Shown here piece after piece: positions 16,209 to 24,356 of a stretch of DNA of 64,000 nt. Source of the stretch: Pampinifervens sp037481935 (GTDB lineage Bacteria; Aquificota; Aquificia; Aquificales; Aquificaceae). The notes beneath the pieces are model-generated. The model had not been told where the DNA came from and ran no database searches. It saw nothing but the letters and a program-made list of their open reading frames with translations. How positions within the stretch are numbered: the stretch's first letter is position 1; each line of letters opens with the position of its first letter. The stretch covers positions 124,001 to 188,000 of the forward strand of contig NZ_JBJXCT010000001.1 in NCBI RefSeq assembly GCF_046159715.1. The letters are read 5' to 3'. Made by a program: the position numbers and the translations under genes.

Positions 16209-17446
16209 TGCGCCGCGTTGTGATAACAGGTCTCGGGGCTGTAACCCCCATAGGGACCGGTGTGGAGAAGTTCTGGGAAAATCTTGTGGCTGGCGTAAGC
16301 GGTATAGATACAATAAAGAGGTTTGACCCTGTTGAGATAGGGCTTTCCGTTCATATAGCAGGTGAGGTTAAGGATTTTGACCCTGAGAAATACTTTGACA
16401 GAAAGGATGTTCAGAAGGTCTCAGATTTTATAAAGTTTGCAGTTGCTGCTTCAGAAGAAGCCATAAAGGATAGCGGAATCTTAGAGAGCAAGGTTGACCC
16501 ATACAGAGTGGGCGTGATAATAGGCACTGGCATAGGTGGGCTCAGGGACATAGAGGAACAGCAAAAGGTGCTTATGGAAAAGGGTCCCAGGAGGGTTTCT
16601 CCCTTCTTCATACCCTACGGCATCTCCAACATGGCAAGCGGCCTTGTGGCCATAAGGTCTGGCTTTAAGGGACCAAACTACTGCGTGGTATCCGCGTGTG
16701 CCACGGGAAACCATGCCATAGGTGATGCCATGAGACTCATACAGAAGGGGGACATTGATGTGGCAATAGCCGGTGGATGCGAAAGCGCCATAACTCCTCT
16801 GGGTGTGGCTGGTTTTGCTTCCATGAGGGCGCTTTCTACGAGGAACGATGAGCCCCAGAAAGCTTCAAGACCCTTTGACAGGGACAGGGATGGCTTTGTG
16901 ATGGGTGAGGGTGCGGGAATTCTTGTGCTGGAAGAATACGAGCATGCAAAGGCACGAGGTGCAAGGATATACGCAGAGCTTGTGGGCTATGGTGCCACCG
17001 ACGATGCCTATCACATAACAGCGCCCTGTGCGGACGGTGAGGGTGCCTACATGTGTATGAAGCTTGCCCTTGAGGATGCAGGAGTAAGACCTGAGGAGAT
17101 AGACTACATAAACGCCCACGGCACATCCACACCACTTAACGACAAATCTGAAACCCTTGCCATAAAGAGACTCTTTGGAGAACATGCCTACAGGCTCAAG
17201 ATAAGCTCCAACAAATCCATGATAGGTCATCTCCTTGGTGCTGCAGGGGCTGTGGAGGCGGTAGCAACAGTAAAGACCATAGAAACCGGCATTATACCGC
17301 CCACCATAAACCTTGAAAACCCGGACCCTGAATGCGACCTTGACTATGTGCCCAACAGGTCAATAAGCTATTCGGTAAATTATGCCCTTTCAAATTCCTT
17401 CGGTTTTGGTGGAACCAATGCCTGTCTCCTCTTTAAAAGACCTTGA
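16208..17446 (+). CDS. fabF: beta-ketoacyl-ACP synthase II
   Basis: 412 residues, the standard FabF length. The catalytic cysteine is residue 164 (VVSACATGNH); the two active-site histidines lie in INAHGTSTPLND and KSMIGHLLGAAGAVEA. GFGGTN near the C-terminus is also conserved. It condenses malonyl-ACP with acyl-ACP in fatty-acid elongation. It is translationally coupled to acpP, and its 3' end overlaps rnc by 29 bases. Confidence 0.97.
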   Translation: MRRVVITGLGAVTPIGTGVEKFWENLVAGVSGIDTIKRFDPVEIGLSVHIAGEVKDFDPEKYFDRKDVQKVSDFIKFAVAASEEAIKDSGILESKVDPYRVGVIIGTGIGGLRDIEEQQKVLMEKGPRRVSPFFIPYGISNMASGLVAIRSGFKGPNYCVVSACATGNHAIGDAMRLIQKGDIDVAIAGGCESAITPLGVAGFASMRALSTRNDEPQKASRPFDRDRDGFVMGEGAGILVLEEYEHAKARGARIYAELVGYGATDDAYHITAPCADGEGAYMCMKLALEDAGVRPEEIDYINAHGTSTPLNDKSETLAIKRLFGEHAYRLKISSNKSMIGHLLGAAGAVEAVATVKTIETGIIPPTINLENPDPECDLDYVPNRSISYSVNYALSNSFGFGGTNACLLFKRP

Positions 17447-18122
17447 AGACCTTCAGAAAAGGCTGGGCTATACCTTTAACAACTCCGAGCTTCTAATTCA
17501 GTCCCTCACCCACAAGTCATACGCCGGGGAGCATGGGCTCAAAAGCTATGAGACCCTTGAATTTCTAGGAGACTCTCTTATAAACTTCTTCGTTGTTGAC
17601 CTTCTTCTTTCTGAATTTCCTGGGGCTTCTGAGGGTGAACTTGCCATGATGAAGTCCTACTTTGTCAGTGAAGACTATCTGCACGAGCTTGCGGAGGAGC
17701 TTTCCCTTGACATGCACATACTCTACGGAGGCAGGAGGAGGAACAACCATCTGAGTTCGTCGCTGATGGCAGACACCTTTGAGGCCCTCTGGGCTGCGGT
17801 ATATCTTGACTGTGGCAGGTCTGCAGATTTCGTTAAATCTCTCTTTAACAACCTCTACAGGGAAAAGATAGTATCTGCTGTCAGAAGCAGAGACTACAAG
17901 AGGGATTATAAAACACTCCTTCAGGAAGAGACCCAGAGACGCTGGAAAGAGAGACCTGTATACCGTGTTGTAAGCACGGAGGGTCCCCATCACAGCAGAG
18001 TCTTTGAGGTGGAGTGCAGCATAAGGGAATTCAGAGCGACGGCAAAGGGGAAGAGCAAGAAGTCCGCGCAACAGCTCGCGGCAAAAAAGGTTCTTGAGCT
18101 TATCCTGTCTTCTGAAGGCTGA
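17418..18122 (+). CDS. rnc: ribonuclease III
   Basis: 234 residues from the ATG at 17418 (MPVSSLKDLEDLQ); a longer in-frame start at 17382 only adds residues inside fabF. The endonuclease domain has the signature YETLEFLGDSLINFFV and the metal-binding block SLMADTFEALWAAVYLD. A C-terminal double-stranded-RNA-binding domain contains GKSKKSAQQLAAKKVLELI. RNase III processes rRNA precursors and other duplex RNA. The acpP-fabF-rnc order is common in bacteria. Confidence 0.95.
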   Translation: MPVSSLKDLEDLQKRLGYTFNNSELLIQSLTHKSYAGEHGLKSYETLEFLGDSLINFFVVDLLLSEFPGASEGELAMMKSYFVSEDYLHELAEELSLDMHILYGGRRRNNHLSSSLMADTFEALWAAVYLDCGRSADFVKSLFNNLYREKIVSAVRSRDYKRDYKTLLQEETQRRWKERPVYRVVSTEGPHHSRVFEVECSIREFRATAKGKSKKSAQQLAAKKVLELILSSEG

Positions 18123-18603
18123 GCTCGTTTAGCCTTCTGTTAAACTCAATGCCCTGCTTTATTACCTCCCTGTAAACCCTGAAGGGAGTCAGTATGGCAA
18201 ACATCTTCGGGCTTTCCTCTGCAACAAGGAGTATTTCATCCATTATGGTGATTATAAGCTCAAGCTTTGAATTTATTGAGTTCACCGCATCCAGCCTTTC
18301 TATCTCTCTTCCCAGCTCTTCCGGCAGCGTGGATAAGAAGGTTATGTCAAAGTTAAAAACCTCGTATATGTCGTATATGTGGTCCACGATCTCAGAAGTC
18401 TTGGTCAACAGGTCTGCTTCCACCTTGAGAACTATATCCCTGTATCTTCTGTATTCATCTTCAGAAAGGCAGGCTTCGGCAAGTAGATTCAATTCTTCCA
18501 CATCTGCCCTTATTTCTCTAAGAACCCCTTCCAGCATCTGCATGTTAAGCCTTATAAGCCTGTCCTGCACCAGTAGAGCAGTCAGGACCGCCGACTTCTC
18601 CAT
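18100..18603 (-). CDS. helical protein of unknown function
   Basis: 167 residues, almost wholly predicted helical and acidic, with no cysteines in motif arrangement and no membrane helix. I do not recognise the family. It overlaps the preceding toprim gene by 59 bases on the same strand, so the two are probably co-translated, and it runs 23 bases into the 3' end of rnc tail to tail. The link to a toprim protein hints at a nucleic-acid role, which is only context. Confidence 0.55.
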   Translation of the reverse strand: MEKSAVLTALLVQDRLIRLNMQMLEGVLREIRADVEELNLLAEACLSEDEYRRYRDIVLKVEADLLTKTSEIVDHIYDIYEVFNFDITFLSTLPEELGREIERLDAVNSINSKLELIITIMDEILLVAEESPKMFAILTPFRVYREVIKQGIEFNRRLNELSLQKTG

Positions 18604-18919
18604 GTAAGTCCTCCACGTAAATTATTCCCTTGTTCCTAAGTTCCTCACGGAAATCCTCTATTAAAATATAGCCCTGTTTTTCCAGAATTTCCTTAACCTT
18701 TGTGTTTATCCTCTCTCCATGTTTGTCAAGGTCAAAGAGGAGCACAACTTCTCTAAAGTCTTCTAGAAGGTCTGGAAGGTCTGACAGTCTTTTGCCCTCA
18801 AGGGTGAATACATTTTTAATTCCAAACCTCTGAAGAGCCCATCTGTCCCTTTTGCCCTCCACGAGGACAGCTCTGCCCTGAGAAGCTTCACGCAGTTTTC
18901 TTCTCCATTCCTCCAGCAT
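18545..18919 (-). CDS. small toprim-domain protein
   Basis: 124 residues from ATG at 18919; a longer in-frame start reaches into the gyrA coding region and is less likely. The toprim fold is visible: VLVEGKRDRWALQRFG supplies the catalytic Glu, and VVLLFDLDKHGERI supplies the DxDxxG metal-binding pair. This is a stand-alone toprim unit of the RNase M5/primase-like kind without a primase zinc domain. Divergent from gyrA, whose promoter lies in the gap of under 60 bases. The cellular role is unknown; rRNA maturation or a DNA transaction are both possible. Confidence 0.75.
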   Translation of the reverse strand: MLEEWRRKLREASQGRAVLVEGKRDRWALQRFGIKNVFTLEGKRLSDLPDLLEDFREVVLLFDLDKHGERINTKVKEILEKQGYILIEDFREELRNKGIIYVEDLHGEVGGPDCSTGAGQAYKA

Positions 18920-18935
18920 GCTTTTATTATGGGTC

Positions 18936-18965
18936 TTGAGAAAAAGAAGGTCAAGGTGGTATAAT
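18936..18965 (+). promoter_or_regulatory. gyrA promoter with almost no 5' leader
   Basis: TTGAGA at 18936-18941, an 18-base spacer and TATAAT at 18960-18965. The gyrA ATG at 18978 is 12 bases beyond the -10 box, so the expected leader is about 5-6 bases and contains no ribosome site. Confidence 0.72.
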
Positions 18966-18977
18966 ATTTTCAACTTC

Positions 18978-21269
18978 ATGGAAGTCATAACTGTCCCCAT
19001 AGAGGAAGAGGTCAAGCAATCCTACATAGACTATGCCATGTCCGTTATTGTGGGCAGGGCTATCCCGGATGTGAGGGACGGTCTCAAGCCCGTCCAGAGA
19101 AGGATACTCTACGCCATGCACGACATGGGGCTTTATCCTGAAAAGCCCTTTGTCAAGAGTGCCAGAATTGTGGGTGCGGTGCTTGGATACTACCATCCGC
19201 ATGGAGACCAGGCAGTCTATGAAGCCCTTGTGCGTATGGCTCAGGACTTCAACATGAACTATCCCCTCATAACTGGACAGGGAAACTTTGGCTCTGTGGA
19301 CGGGGACCCGCCTGCAGCCATGAGATACACGGAGGCAAAGCTTTCCCGTTATGCGGTAAAGCTCCTCGAAGACATAGACAAAAACACGGTGGATTTTGTC
19401 CCCAACTTTGACGGCTCAACCTTTGAGCCCTCGGTGCTGCCCTCAAAATTTCCAAACCTTCTGTGCAACGGCACAAGCGGAATTGCGGTTGGTCTTGCCA
19501 CTTCCATACCCTCTCACAACCTCAGAGAAGTATGTCAGGCTCTTATAGAGCTTGCAAAGAACCCTGAGCTAACCACCCAGGAAATCATGAAATACATAAA
19601 GGGTCCTGACTTTCCCACTGGCGGAATAGTGGAAAACTACTCAGAGCTGGTGGATTTTTACGAAAAGGGCAGGGGACAGGTGCGTATAAGGGCAAAAGCT
19701 CATGTGGAAAGGCTTCAGGGGGGAAAGGAGCAAATTGTAATAAGTGAGCTACCCTATCAGGTAAACAAGGCAGAGCTCATAAAACGCATGGCGGACCTTG
19801 CAAGAGAGGGAAGGTTAAAGGAAATATCCGATATAAGGGATGAGTCTGACAAAGAGGGCATAAGAATAGTGGTGGAACTCAAGCGTGAGGCAAAGGGTGA
19901 GAAGGTTCTTGAAAAGCTATACAGGCATACAGCCCTCAGAAAAAACTTCCCTCTGAACTTTGTGGTGCTGGTGAGGGGGGAGCCAAAGCTCCTTGGTATA
20001 AAGGCTCTCCTTCAGGAGTTTATAGGGCACAGACTGGAAGTTATATTAAGAAGGTCCAATTTTTACCTTCAGAAGGCAAAGGAAAGACTCCACATAGTGG
20101 AAGGTCTCCTCATAGCCCTCAAAAACCTTGACAATGTTATACAGGACATAAGGAGCTCCACAGATACTCAGGAAGCAAGAGAAAGGCTCATGAAAAATTA
20201 CGGACTATCTCAGGCTCAGGCAAACGCAGTCCTTGACATGAGGCTTCAGAGGCTCACATCCCTTGAAAGAAGCAGGCTGGAAGAGGAGGAGAAGGAACTC
20301 AGACAGAAAATAGAGTATTACACAAGGCTGGTGGAGAAGGAAGAAGAAAGGATAAGGGTCTTTATAGAAGAGATGCAGGAAATTTCAAAATCTTACAGCA
20401 CTCCAAGAAGAACTCTGGTTGAGGGACTTCAGACTCCAGAAGAGGGCAGTCTCACAGTGGTGGTATATGCCAGAGGAAGAGTCGTGCCTCTTGAAGAGAT
20501 GGAAGAAGGCGAAGAGGTGGTAAACATTCTGGATGTGCCTTTCACCGACGGGCTCTTTATGGTCTCCGACAGGGGGAGAGTTTACTGGATAGCAGGCTCT
20601 CAGGCTCTCAGAGGAAGTATCCTGTCTCTGAAAGAAGCGGAAGAGAAGATAGTGGGCGCCTTTGTGCGTTCTGGTATGGAGGGAAGAATACTTCTTGCTA
20701 CAGAAAAGGGCTATGTGAAAAAGATACCTCTTGTTGACTTTGAATACAAGTCTCAGGGAATGCAGATAATAAAGTTCTCTGAAGAAGATAGGGTTGTGAA
20801 GGTGGTTCAGGCTCCTGAAGAGGGGGACCTTTTGCTGTTCACATACAGGGGAAGGCTTCTGAGATTTCCTGTGGGCGAAGTTCCGCCTGCAACCACTGGT
20901 TCAAAGGGAGTTCAGGGAATAAGGCTTGAGGAGGGAGACAGGGTGGTGGGCATAAGGGCTCTGCGAGAAGCAGAAAACCTGCTGGTAATAACGGAGGATG
21001 GAAGTATCAAGAAGGTATCTCTGCAGGAAATCCCACAAAGGGGCAGATACACCAAGGGTGTGGAAATCCTTGGCTCCTCAAGGGAAAGGCTTTCAGATGT
21101 GGTGCCGCTGATAGGCTCCGTTGAGCTTATGCTTGTGAGCGGGGAAGGCAAGGTCTTTTACGACAGGATTGAAGAGAAAGACCTGCCTCTGAGCAGGCTT
21201 GACCAGAGGGCAAAGAGAAGGTGGGATCTGGAGGGGGACAGGCTCATAAGGGTGGTGGTAAAAGGATAG
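18978..21269 (+). CDS. gyrA: DNA gyrase subunit A (type IIA topoisomerase)
   Basis: 763 residues from MEVITVPIEEEVKQSYIDYA; an upstream in-frame ATG at 18918 adds 20 residues that overlap the promoter. It carries the GyrA/ParC opening YAMSVIVGRAIPDVRDGLKP and the active-site tyrosine Y117 in PPAAMRYTEAKLS, then the tower, coiled coil and a C-terminal beta-pinwheel. At the place where E. coli GyrA has the GyrA box (QRRGGKG) this protein reads LEEMEEGEEVVN, so the box is missing. A degenerate QRGRYTKG occurs later (about 21035-21060). Aquifex aeolicus has a single, topo-IV-like type IIA enzyme with such a tail; the same probably applies here. The function is DNA decatenation and relaxation. Confidence 0.93.
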   Translation: MEVITVPIEEEVKQSYIDYAMSVIVGRAIPDVRDGLKPVQRRILYAMHDMGLYPEKPFVKSARIVGAVLGYYHPHGDQAVYEALVRMAQDFNMNYPLITGQGNFGSVDGDPPAAMRYTEAKLSRYAVKLLEDIDKNTVDFVPNFDGSTFEPSVLPSKFPNLLCNGTSGIAVGLATSIPSHNLREVCQALIELAKNPELTTQEIMKYIKGPDFPTGGIVENYSELVDFYEKGRGQVRIRAKAHVERLQGGKEQIVISELPYQVNKAELIKRMADLAREGRLKEISDIRDESDKEGIRIVVELKREAKGEKVLEKLYRHTALRKNFPLNFVVLVRGEPKLLGIKALLQEFIGHRLEVILRRSNFYLQKAKERLHIVEGLLIALKNLDNVIQDIRSSTDTQEARERLMKNYGLSQAQANAVLDMRLQRLTSLERSRLEEEEKELRQKIEYYTRLVEKEEERIRVFIEEMQEISKSYSTPRRTLVEGLQTPEEGSLTVVVYARGRVVPLEEMEEGEEVVNILDVPFTDGLFMVSDRGRVYWIAGSQALRGSILSLKEAEEKIVGAFVRSGMEGRILLATEKGYVKKIPLVDFEYKSQGMQIIKFSEEDRVVKVVQAPEEGDLLLFTYRGRLLRFPVGEVPPATTGSKGVQGIRLEEGDRVVGIRALREAENLLVITEDGSIKKVSLQEIPQRGRYTKGVEILGSSRERLSDVVPLIGSVELMLVSGEGKVFYDRIEEKDLPLSRLDQRAKRRWDLEGDRLIRVVVKG

Positions 21270-21296
21270 GGCAAACTCCCGTATATGTGAAAGGTC

Positions 21297-21325
21297 TTGA
21301 CAAAGTAAACCGAAGTTATTACATT
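21297..21325 (+). promoter_or_regulatory. promoter of the PIN cassette
   Basis: TTGACA at 21297-21302, a 17-base spacer and TACATT at 21320-21325, upstream of a strong AAGGAGGT ribosome site at 21343-21350. Only the -10 box is weak. Confidence 0.6.
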
Positions 21326-21356
21326 ATAGAGTAGTAAAAACTAAGGAGGTGTGAAA

Positions 21357-21623
21357 ATGGAAAAAGTCACTTTTAGAAACAATTCAGCATATGTAGATTT
21401 GCAGAAAATACCCATAGCTGCACTTTGTGCATATTCTAGTCTAGGCCACAGCAAATTGAAATACTTTGCAGAGATTAATTTGGGAAACTTAAATCGTTGT
21501 GTACCGCTTAGGAAGTTCGTTATTGAACTTCTTAAACGGAGTGGGAATAAAGTTAGCAGTTTTACTACGCAAGATGCGTGTATGGTTGCTGCACAGCTTG
21601 GGATAAGGGTGAAAAAGGTATAA
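21357..21623 (+). CDS. 88-residue unknown protein at head of PIN cassette
   Basis: 88 residues from ATG 21357, placed 6 bases after AAGGAGGT; the GTG at 21351 would sit too close. Segments include NNSAYVDLQKIPIAALCAYSSLG and a basic C-terminus ending GIRVKKV. I do not recognise it. It precedes the antitoxin-like gene by one base and looks slightly AT-richer than its housekeeping neighbours. It could be a third component of the cassette or an independent small DNA-binding protein. Confidence 0.6.
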   Translation: MEKVTFRNNSAYVDLQKIPIAALCAYSSLGHSKLKYFAEINLGNLNRCVPLRKFVIELLKRSGNKVSSFTTQDACMVAAQLGIRVKKV

Positions 21624-21624
21624 T

Positions 21625-21969
21625 ATGAAAGTCAGTGAAATTTTTAGAATAAGAGGTAAGACAGTTGAAATAAGCTACGAAGACATAATAAGGTCTGCTC
21701 AGAAGGAATATGAAATCTATAAGGGAACAGATTATTTTGCCCTGGTAGAAGGTAGGCTGGTTCCAGCCAAGAGACTTGTGGAGGACGTGCTCACTTCAAA
21801 GGGTACAGGGCTCACTCTGCAGGACATTACCACCAAGTATGCGGTGGACATACTGAGAAAGTTTGATATACCTGTTATGAGAAAATCAGACGTTCTGAGG
21901 ATGCTGGCGGGAAGTTTAAGCATTGGAGGCGATGCGGTTGAGGAGGAGAAGAAACTCTATTCTTCTTGA
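21625..21969 (+). CDS. probable antitoxin partner of the PIN toxin
   Basis: 114 residues. The N-terminal half reads as strand-helix (MKVSEIFRIRGKTVEISYED), the middle contains DYFALVEGRLVPAKRLVEDVL, and the helical C-terminus continues KYAVDILRKFDIPVMRKSDV. I do not recognise a named antitoxin family. Position and the 38-base overlap with a PIN-domain gene are the main reasons to call it an antitoxin; in such pairs the antitoxin usually comes first and binds both toxin and promoter. Confidence 0.6.
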   Translation: MKVSEIFRIRGKTVEISYEDIIRSAQKEYEIYKGTDYFALVEGRLVPAKRLVEDVLTSKGTGLTLQDITTKYAVDILRKFDIPVMRKSDVLRMLAGSLSIGGDAVEEEKKLYSS

Positions 21970-22360
21970 CGCAAATGTGCTGGTTGCTTTCATAGACCAG
22001 AGAGATGCCCATCATGGGAGGGCAAAAGATGCCCTCCTTTCCCTTTCTGAAAATAAGGAACTTTCAATTCTTATACCGGTGCTTGGAGAGGCTTATTCTG
22101 TTATTGCGAGAAGATGTAGAGAAAGAGGTTATGACTGCAAAAAAGCCCTCCAAGCTATGAAATATATGGATGCCCTGCTTATAAAAGAGAATCCGTCACA
22201 GAACTATCACCCGAGGGTAGTGGATAGCATTCTGGATTTCCCAGATCTCAACTACAACGACTGGCTAATTATTCTGTATGCTCTTGATAATGGGATAGAG
22301 GTTTTATCCTTTGATGAAAAACTAAATCAGAAGATGAGAGAGCTTTCCGGTAGGTTATAA
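21932..22360 (+). CDS. PIN-domain ribonuclease toxin
   Basis: 142 residues from ATG 21932; a TTG at 21923 or at 21938 is also possible, the last being best spaced from GGAGG at 21925. The PIN pattern is clear: SILLDANVLVAFID supplies the first Asp, a Glu follows in VLGEAYSV, YNDWLIILYA supplies an Asp, and LSFDEKL ends the core. In VapC-like toxins these acidic residues bind magnesium or manganese and cut RNA. The 3' end contains the -10 box of leuD. A housekeeping PIN protein cannot be excluded, but the small partner upstream favours a toxin-antitoxin pair. Confidence 0.82.
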   Translation: MRLRRRRNSILLDANVLVAFIDQRDAHHGRAKDALLSLSENKELSILIPVLGEAYSVIARRCRERGYDCKKALQAMKYMDALLIKENPSQNYHPRVVDSILDFPDLNYNDWLIILYALDNGIEVLSFDEKLNQKMRELSGRL

Positions 22361-22361
22361 T
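22356..22361 (+). promoter_or_regulatory. leuD -10 box overlapping the PIN stop codon
   Basis: TATAAT at 22356-22361 ends exactly 7 bases before the leuD ATG; no ribosome site fits between. No good -35 is visible. Confidence 0.6.
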
Positions 22362-22368
22362 AAACATC

Positions 22369-22872
22369 ATGCTTATAAGAGGAAAGGTCTGGAAGTTTGG
22401 AGACAACGTGGATACAGACCAGATAATACCAGCCAGATACCTCAACACCTCCGACCCCTACGAGCTTGCCCAGCATGTGATGGAAGACTCAGAGCATCCC
22501 GAGTTTGCAAAGGAGCACACAGAGGGTGACATCATAGTGGCGGGCAGGAACTTCGGTGCGGGTTCCTCTCGTGAGCATGCACCCATAGCCATAAAGTATG
22601 CAGGTGTTCCCGTAGTAATTGCCAAGTCCTTTGCAAGGATATTCTTCCGCAATTCCATAAACATAGGCCTGCCAATAGTGGAGGCGCCTGATGCTGTGGA
22701 TGAGATAAGAGAGGGTGATGAGGTGGAAGTGGACCTGGAAAAGGGCATAGTCAGAAACCTCACCACTGGCAAGGAGTATCAGGCTACGAGGTTTCCAGAG
22801 ACGCTGATGGCAATACTCAAAGCCGGTGGTCTTATGGAGTATGCCAAGGAAAAGCTAAAAGCCAATGGATAG
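22369..22872 (+). CDS. leuD: 3-isopropylmalate dehydratase small subunit
   Basis: 167 residues, the short archaeal/thermophile-type LeuD. Characteristic segments are GDNVDTDQIIPARYL, AGRNFGAGSSREHAPIA and SFARIFFRNSINIGLP. With LeuC it isomerises isopropylmalate in leucine biosynthesis; homoaconitase-type activity is a known alternative for such small subunits. LeuC is not in the window. It overlaps pyrE by 8 bases and is probably read from a leaderless transcript. Confidence 0.94.
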   Translation: MLIRGKVWKFGDNVDTDQIIPARYLNTSDPYELAQHVMEDSEHPEFAKEHTEGDIIVAGRNFGAGSSREHAPIAIKYAGVPVVIAKSFARIFFRNSINIGLPIVEAPDAVDEIREGDEVEVDLEKGIVRNLTTGKEYQATRFPETLMAILKAGGLMEYAKEKLKANG

Positions 22873-23407
22873 ACAAAGGCTCAAGGCTCTCATAAGGGAA
22901 AGGTCTTTGAGAGTCTCAGACCAGCCGGTCTTTAAACTATCCTCTGGAAGGCTCAGCAGATATTACATAGACCTCAAGCAGGTTACCTTTGACCCGGAGG
23001 GTGTGTATCTTCTGGGCAGGGTGCTTTATGAGAGCTTGAGAGAATTAAAACCCGATGGCGTGGGCGGACTTACCCTCGGTGCAGACCCCATAGCCTATGC
23101 AGTAAGCATGGTTTCATACCTTGAGGGAGACCCCATAAAGCCCTTTGTGGTCCGAAAAGAACCAAAAGCTCATGGCACTGGCAGGCAAGTGGAGGGGCTC
23201 TTAAAGTCTGGAGACAGGGTAGTGGTGCTGGAGGATGTGATAACCACCGGAGGTTCTGCCCTCAAAGCAGTTCAGGCGTGCAGAAGGGAGGGTTATGAGG
23301 TGCTCTGCGTGTATGCGGTGGTGGACAGAGAAGAAGGGGGCAGAGAAAACCTGCAGAGGGAAGGTCTTGAGGTTTACTCCCTTTTTAAACTTTCTGAGCT
23401 CCTGTAA
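22865..23407 (+). CDS. pyrE: orotate phosphoribosyltransferase
   Basis: 180 residues. The PRPP-binding loop VVVLEDVITTGGSALKAVQA and the orotate-site segment FKLSSGRLSRYYIDLKQVTFD are canonical. It makes orotidine monophosphate in pyrimidine synthesis. Overlap with leuD indicates a shared transcript. Confidence 0.96.
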   Translation: MDRQRLKALIRERSLRVSDQPVFKLSSGRLSRYYIDLKQVTFDPEGVYLLGRVLYESLRELKPDGVGGLTLGADPIAYAVSMVSYLEGDPIKPFVVRKEPKAHGTGRQVEGLLKSGDRVVVLEDVITTGGSALKAVQACRREGYEVLCVYAVVDREEGGRENLQREGLEVYSLFKLSELL

Positions 23408-23436
23408 AATAAGACTTTATGAAAGAGGAGCTTTAG
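23405..23436 (+). promoter_or_regulatory. -10 box and five-codon leaderless leader ORF
   Basis: TAAAAT at 23405-23410, overlapping the pyrE stop, ends 8 bases before an ATG at 23419 that encodes only MKEEL and then TAG. Thirteen bases later comes the ATG of the 61-residue gene, in the same frame and with no ribosome site. This looks like a tiny leader ORF that could feed re-initiation, or an in-frame stop within a longer N-terminus. Confidence 0.4.
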
Positions 23437-23448
23437 CTTGTACCCAGC

Positions 23449-23634
23449 ATGAGGCAGAGGCTTGAGAAGGAGCTTGACAGGGCGTGGGATTACGCAAGGG
23501 TGAGGATAAAGCTCTGGCTTGGAGATATGGAGAAGTCCTCTGAAGCTATAAGCTTTTTCTTCTATACCTTTGTAGCCTGCCCATACAGCCTTACCCAAGC
23601 ACTTACCGAAAGCACAGAAGAAGACGAGGCATGA
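23449..23634 (+). CDS. 61-residue protein of unknown function
   Basis: Small, mostly helical protein (RLEKELDRAWDYARVRIKLWL ... ESTEEDEA) with an acidic tail. Its stop overlaps the ZIP transporter start by 4 bases (ATGA), the strongest reason to believe it is translated. No family is recognised. There is no ribosome site; initiation may depend on the five-codon leader ORF just upstream. Confidence 0.5.
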   Translation: MRQRLEKELDRAWDYARVRIKLWLGDMEKSSEAISFFFYTFVACPYSLTQALTESTEEDEA

Positions 23635-24356
23635 GCATACTTTTTGTATCTTCTCTTCTTCTTGCCGGCACCTTTCTGGGAAGTCTGCTCGCTGTGGTTT
23701 TCAGAAAGCCTTTTCTGAGCGTTGGCGTGAGCCTATCCTTTACAGGTGGGGTCATGCTGGTTGCTAGCTTTACGAGCCTCATACTGCCCGGGCTTGAGGT
23801 GGGTAGCTTTTTTGATGTAGCCCTTGGTATTGTTATGGGCTTTGCTGTTATGGCTCTTTTAGAAAACCTTGTTCCCCACGAGCATACTCTCAAGGGTGTG
23901 GAGGGTTTTTCACCTCAGAGAGTGGGCAGGCTCTACCTCATAGTGCTTGCAGTAATAATTCACAACATACCGGAGGGTCTGAGCGTGGGCATAGCCTCTG
24001 CTTACTCTCCAGAGAAAGGCATTGAAACTGCTATAGCCATAGCCCTTCAAGATGTGCCTGAGGGCTTCGTAGTCAGTCTTCCTCTCATGGTAATCACTGG
24101 TAAAATGCTCATGCCTCTGTGGGCTGGCTTTCTCAGCGGTCTTCTTGAAGCCCTCTTTGCCCTCGCAGGGTATGCCTTCTTTGAGGTTTTTAAAGGTTTT
24201 CTGGCAATGGGCCTTGGCTTTGGTGGCGGTGCCATGGTATACATAACCGCAAAGGAGGTTTTTCCAGAAGCTTATGCAGAGGGCAAACACACGCAGGTAA
24301 CCCTCGCTTTCCTTCTGGGCCTTCTGCTCATGCTCTTTCTTGACACTTCACTTTAG
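23631..24356 (+). CDS. ZIP-family divalent metal transporter
   Basis: 241 residues with about eight membrane helices. The two metal-binding helices are clear: IIHNIPEGLSVGIASAYS and ALQDVPEGFVVSLPLMV, where the first has the HNxPEG motif of ZIP/ZupT. The typical cargo is zinc, iron or manganese imported into the cytoplasm; specificity cannot be read here. Its 3' end overlaps the convergent cytochrome gene by 9 bases. Confidence 0.92.
   Translation: MSILFVSSLLLAGTFLGSLLAVVFRKPFLSVGVSLSFTGGVMLVASFTSLILPGLEVGSFFDVALGIVMGFAVMALLENLVPHEHTLKGVEGFSPQRVGRLYLIVLAVIIHNIPEGLSVGIASAYSPEKGIETAIAIALQDVPEGFVVSLPLMVITGKMLMPLWAGFLSGLLEALFALAGYAFFEVFKGFLAMGLGFGGGAMVYITAKEVFPEAYAEGKHTQVTLAFLLGLLLMLFLDTSL

Noticed and set aside
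18918..18977. Longer gyrA start at 18918 giving 20 extra residues
   Set aside because: It would cover the TTGAGA/TATAAT promoter, and the extra residues do not resemble GyrA; MEVITVPIEEE fits the family start.
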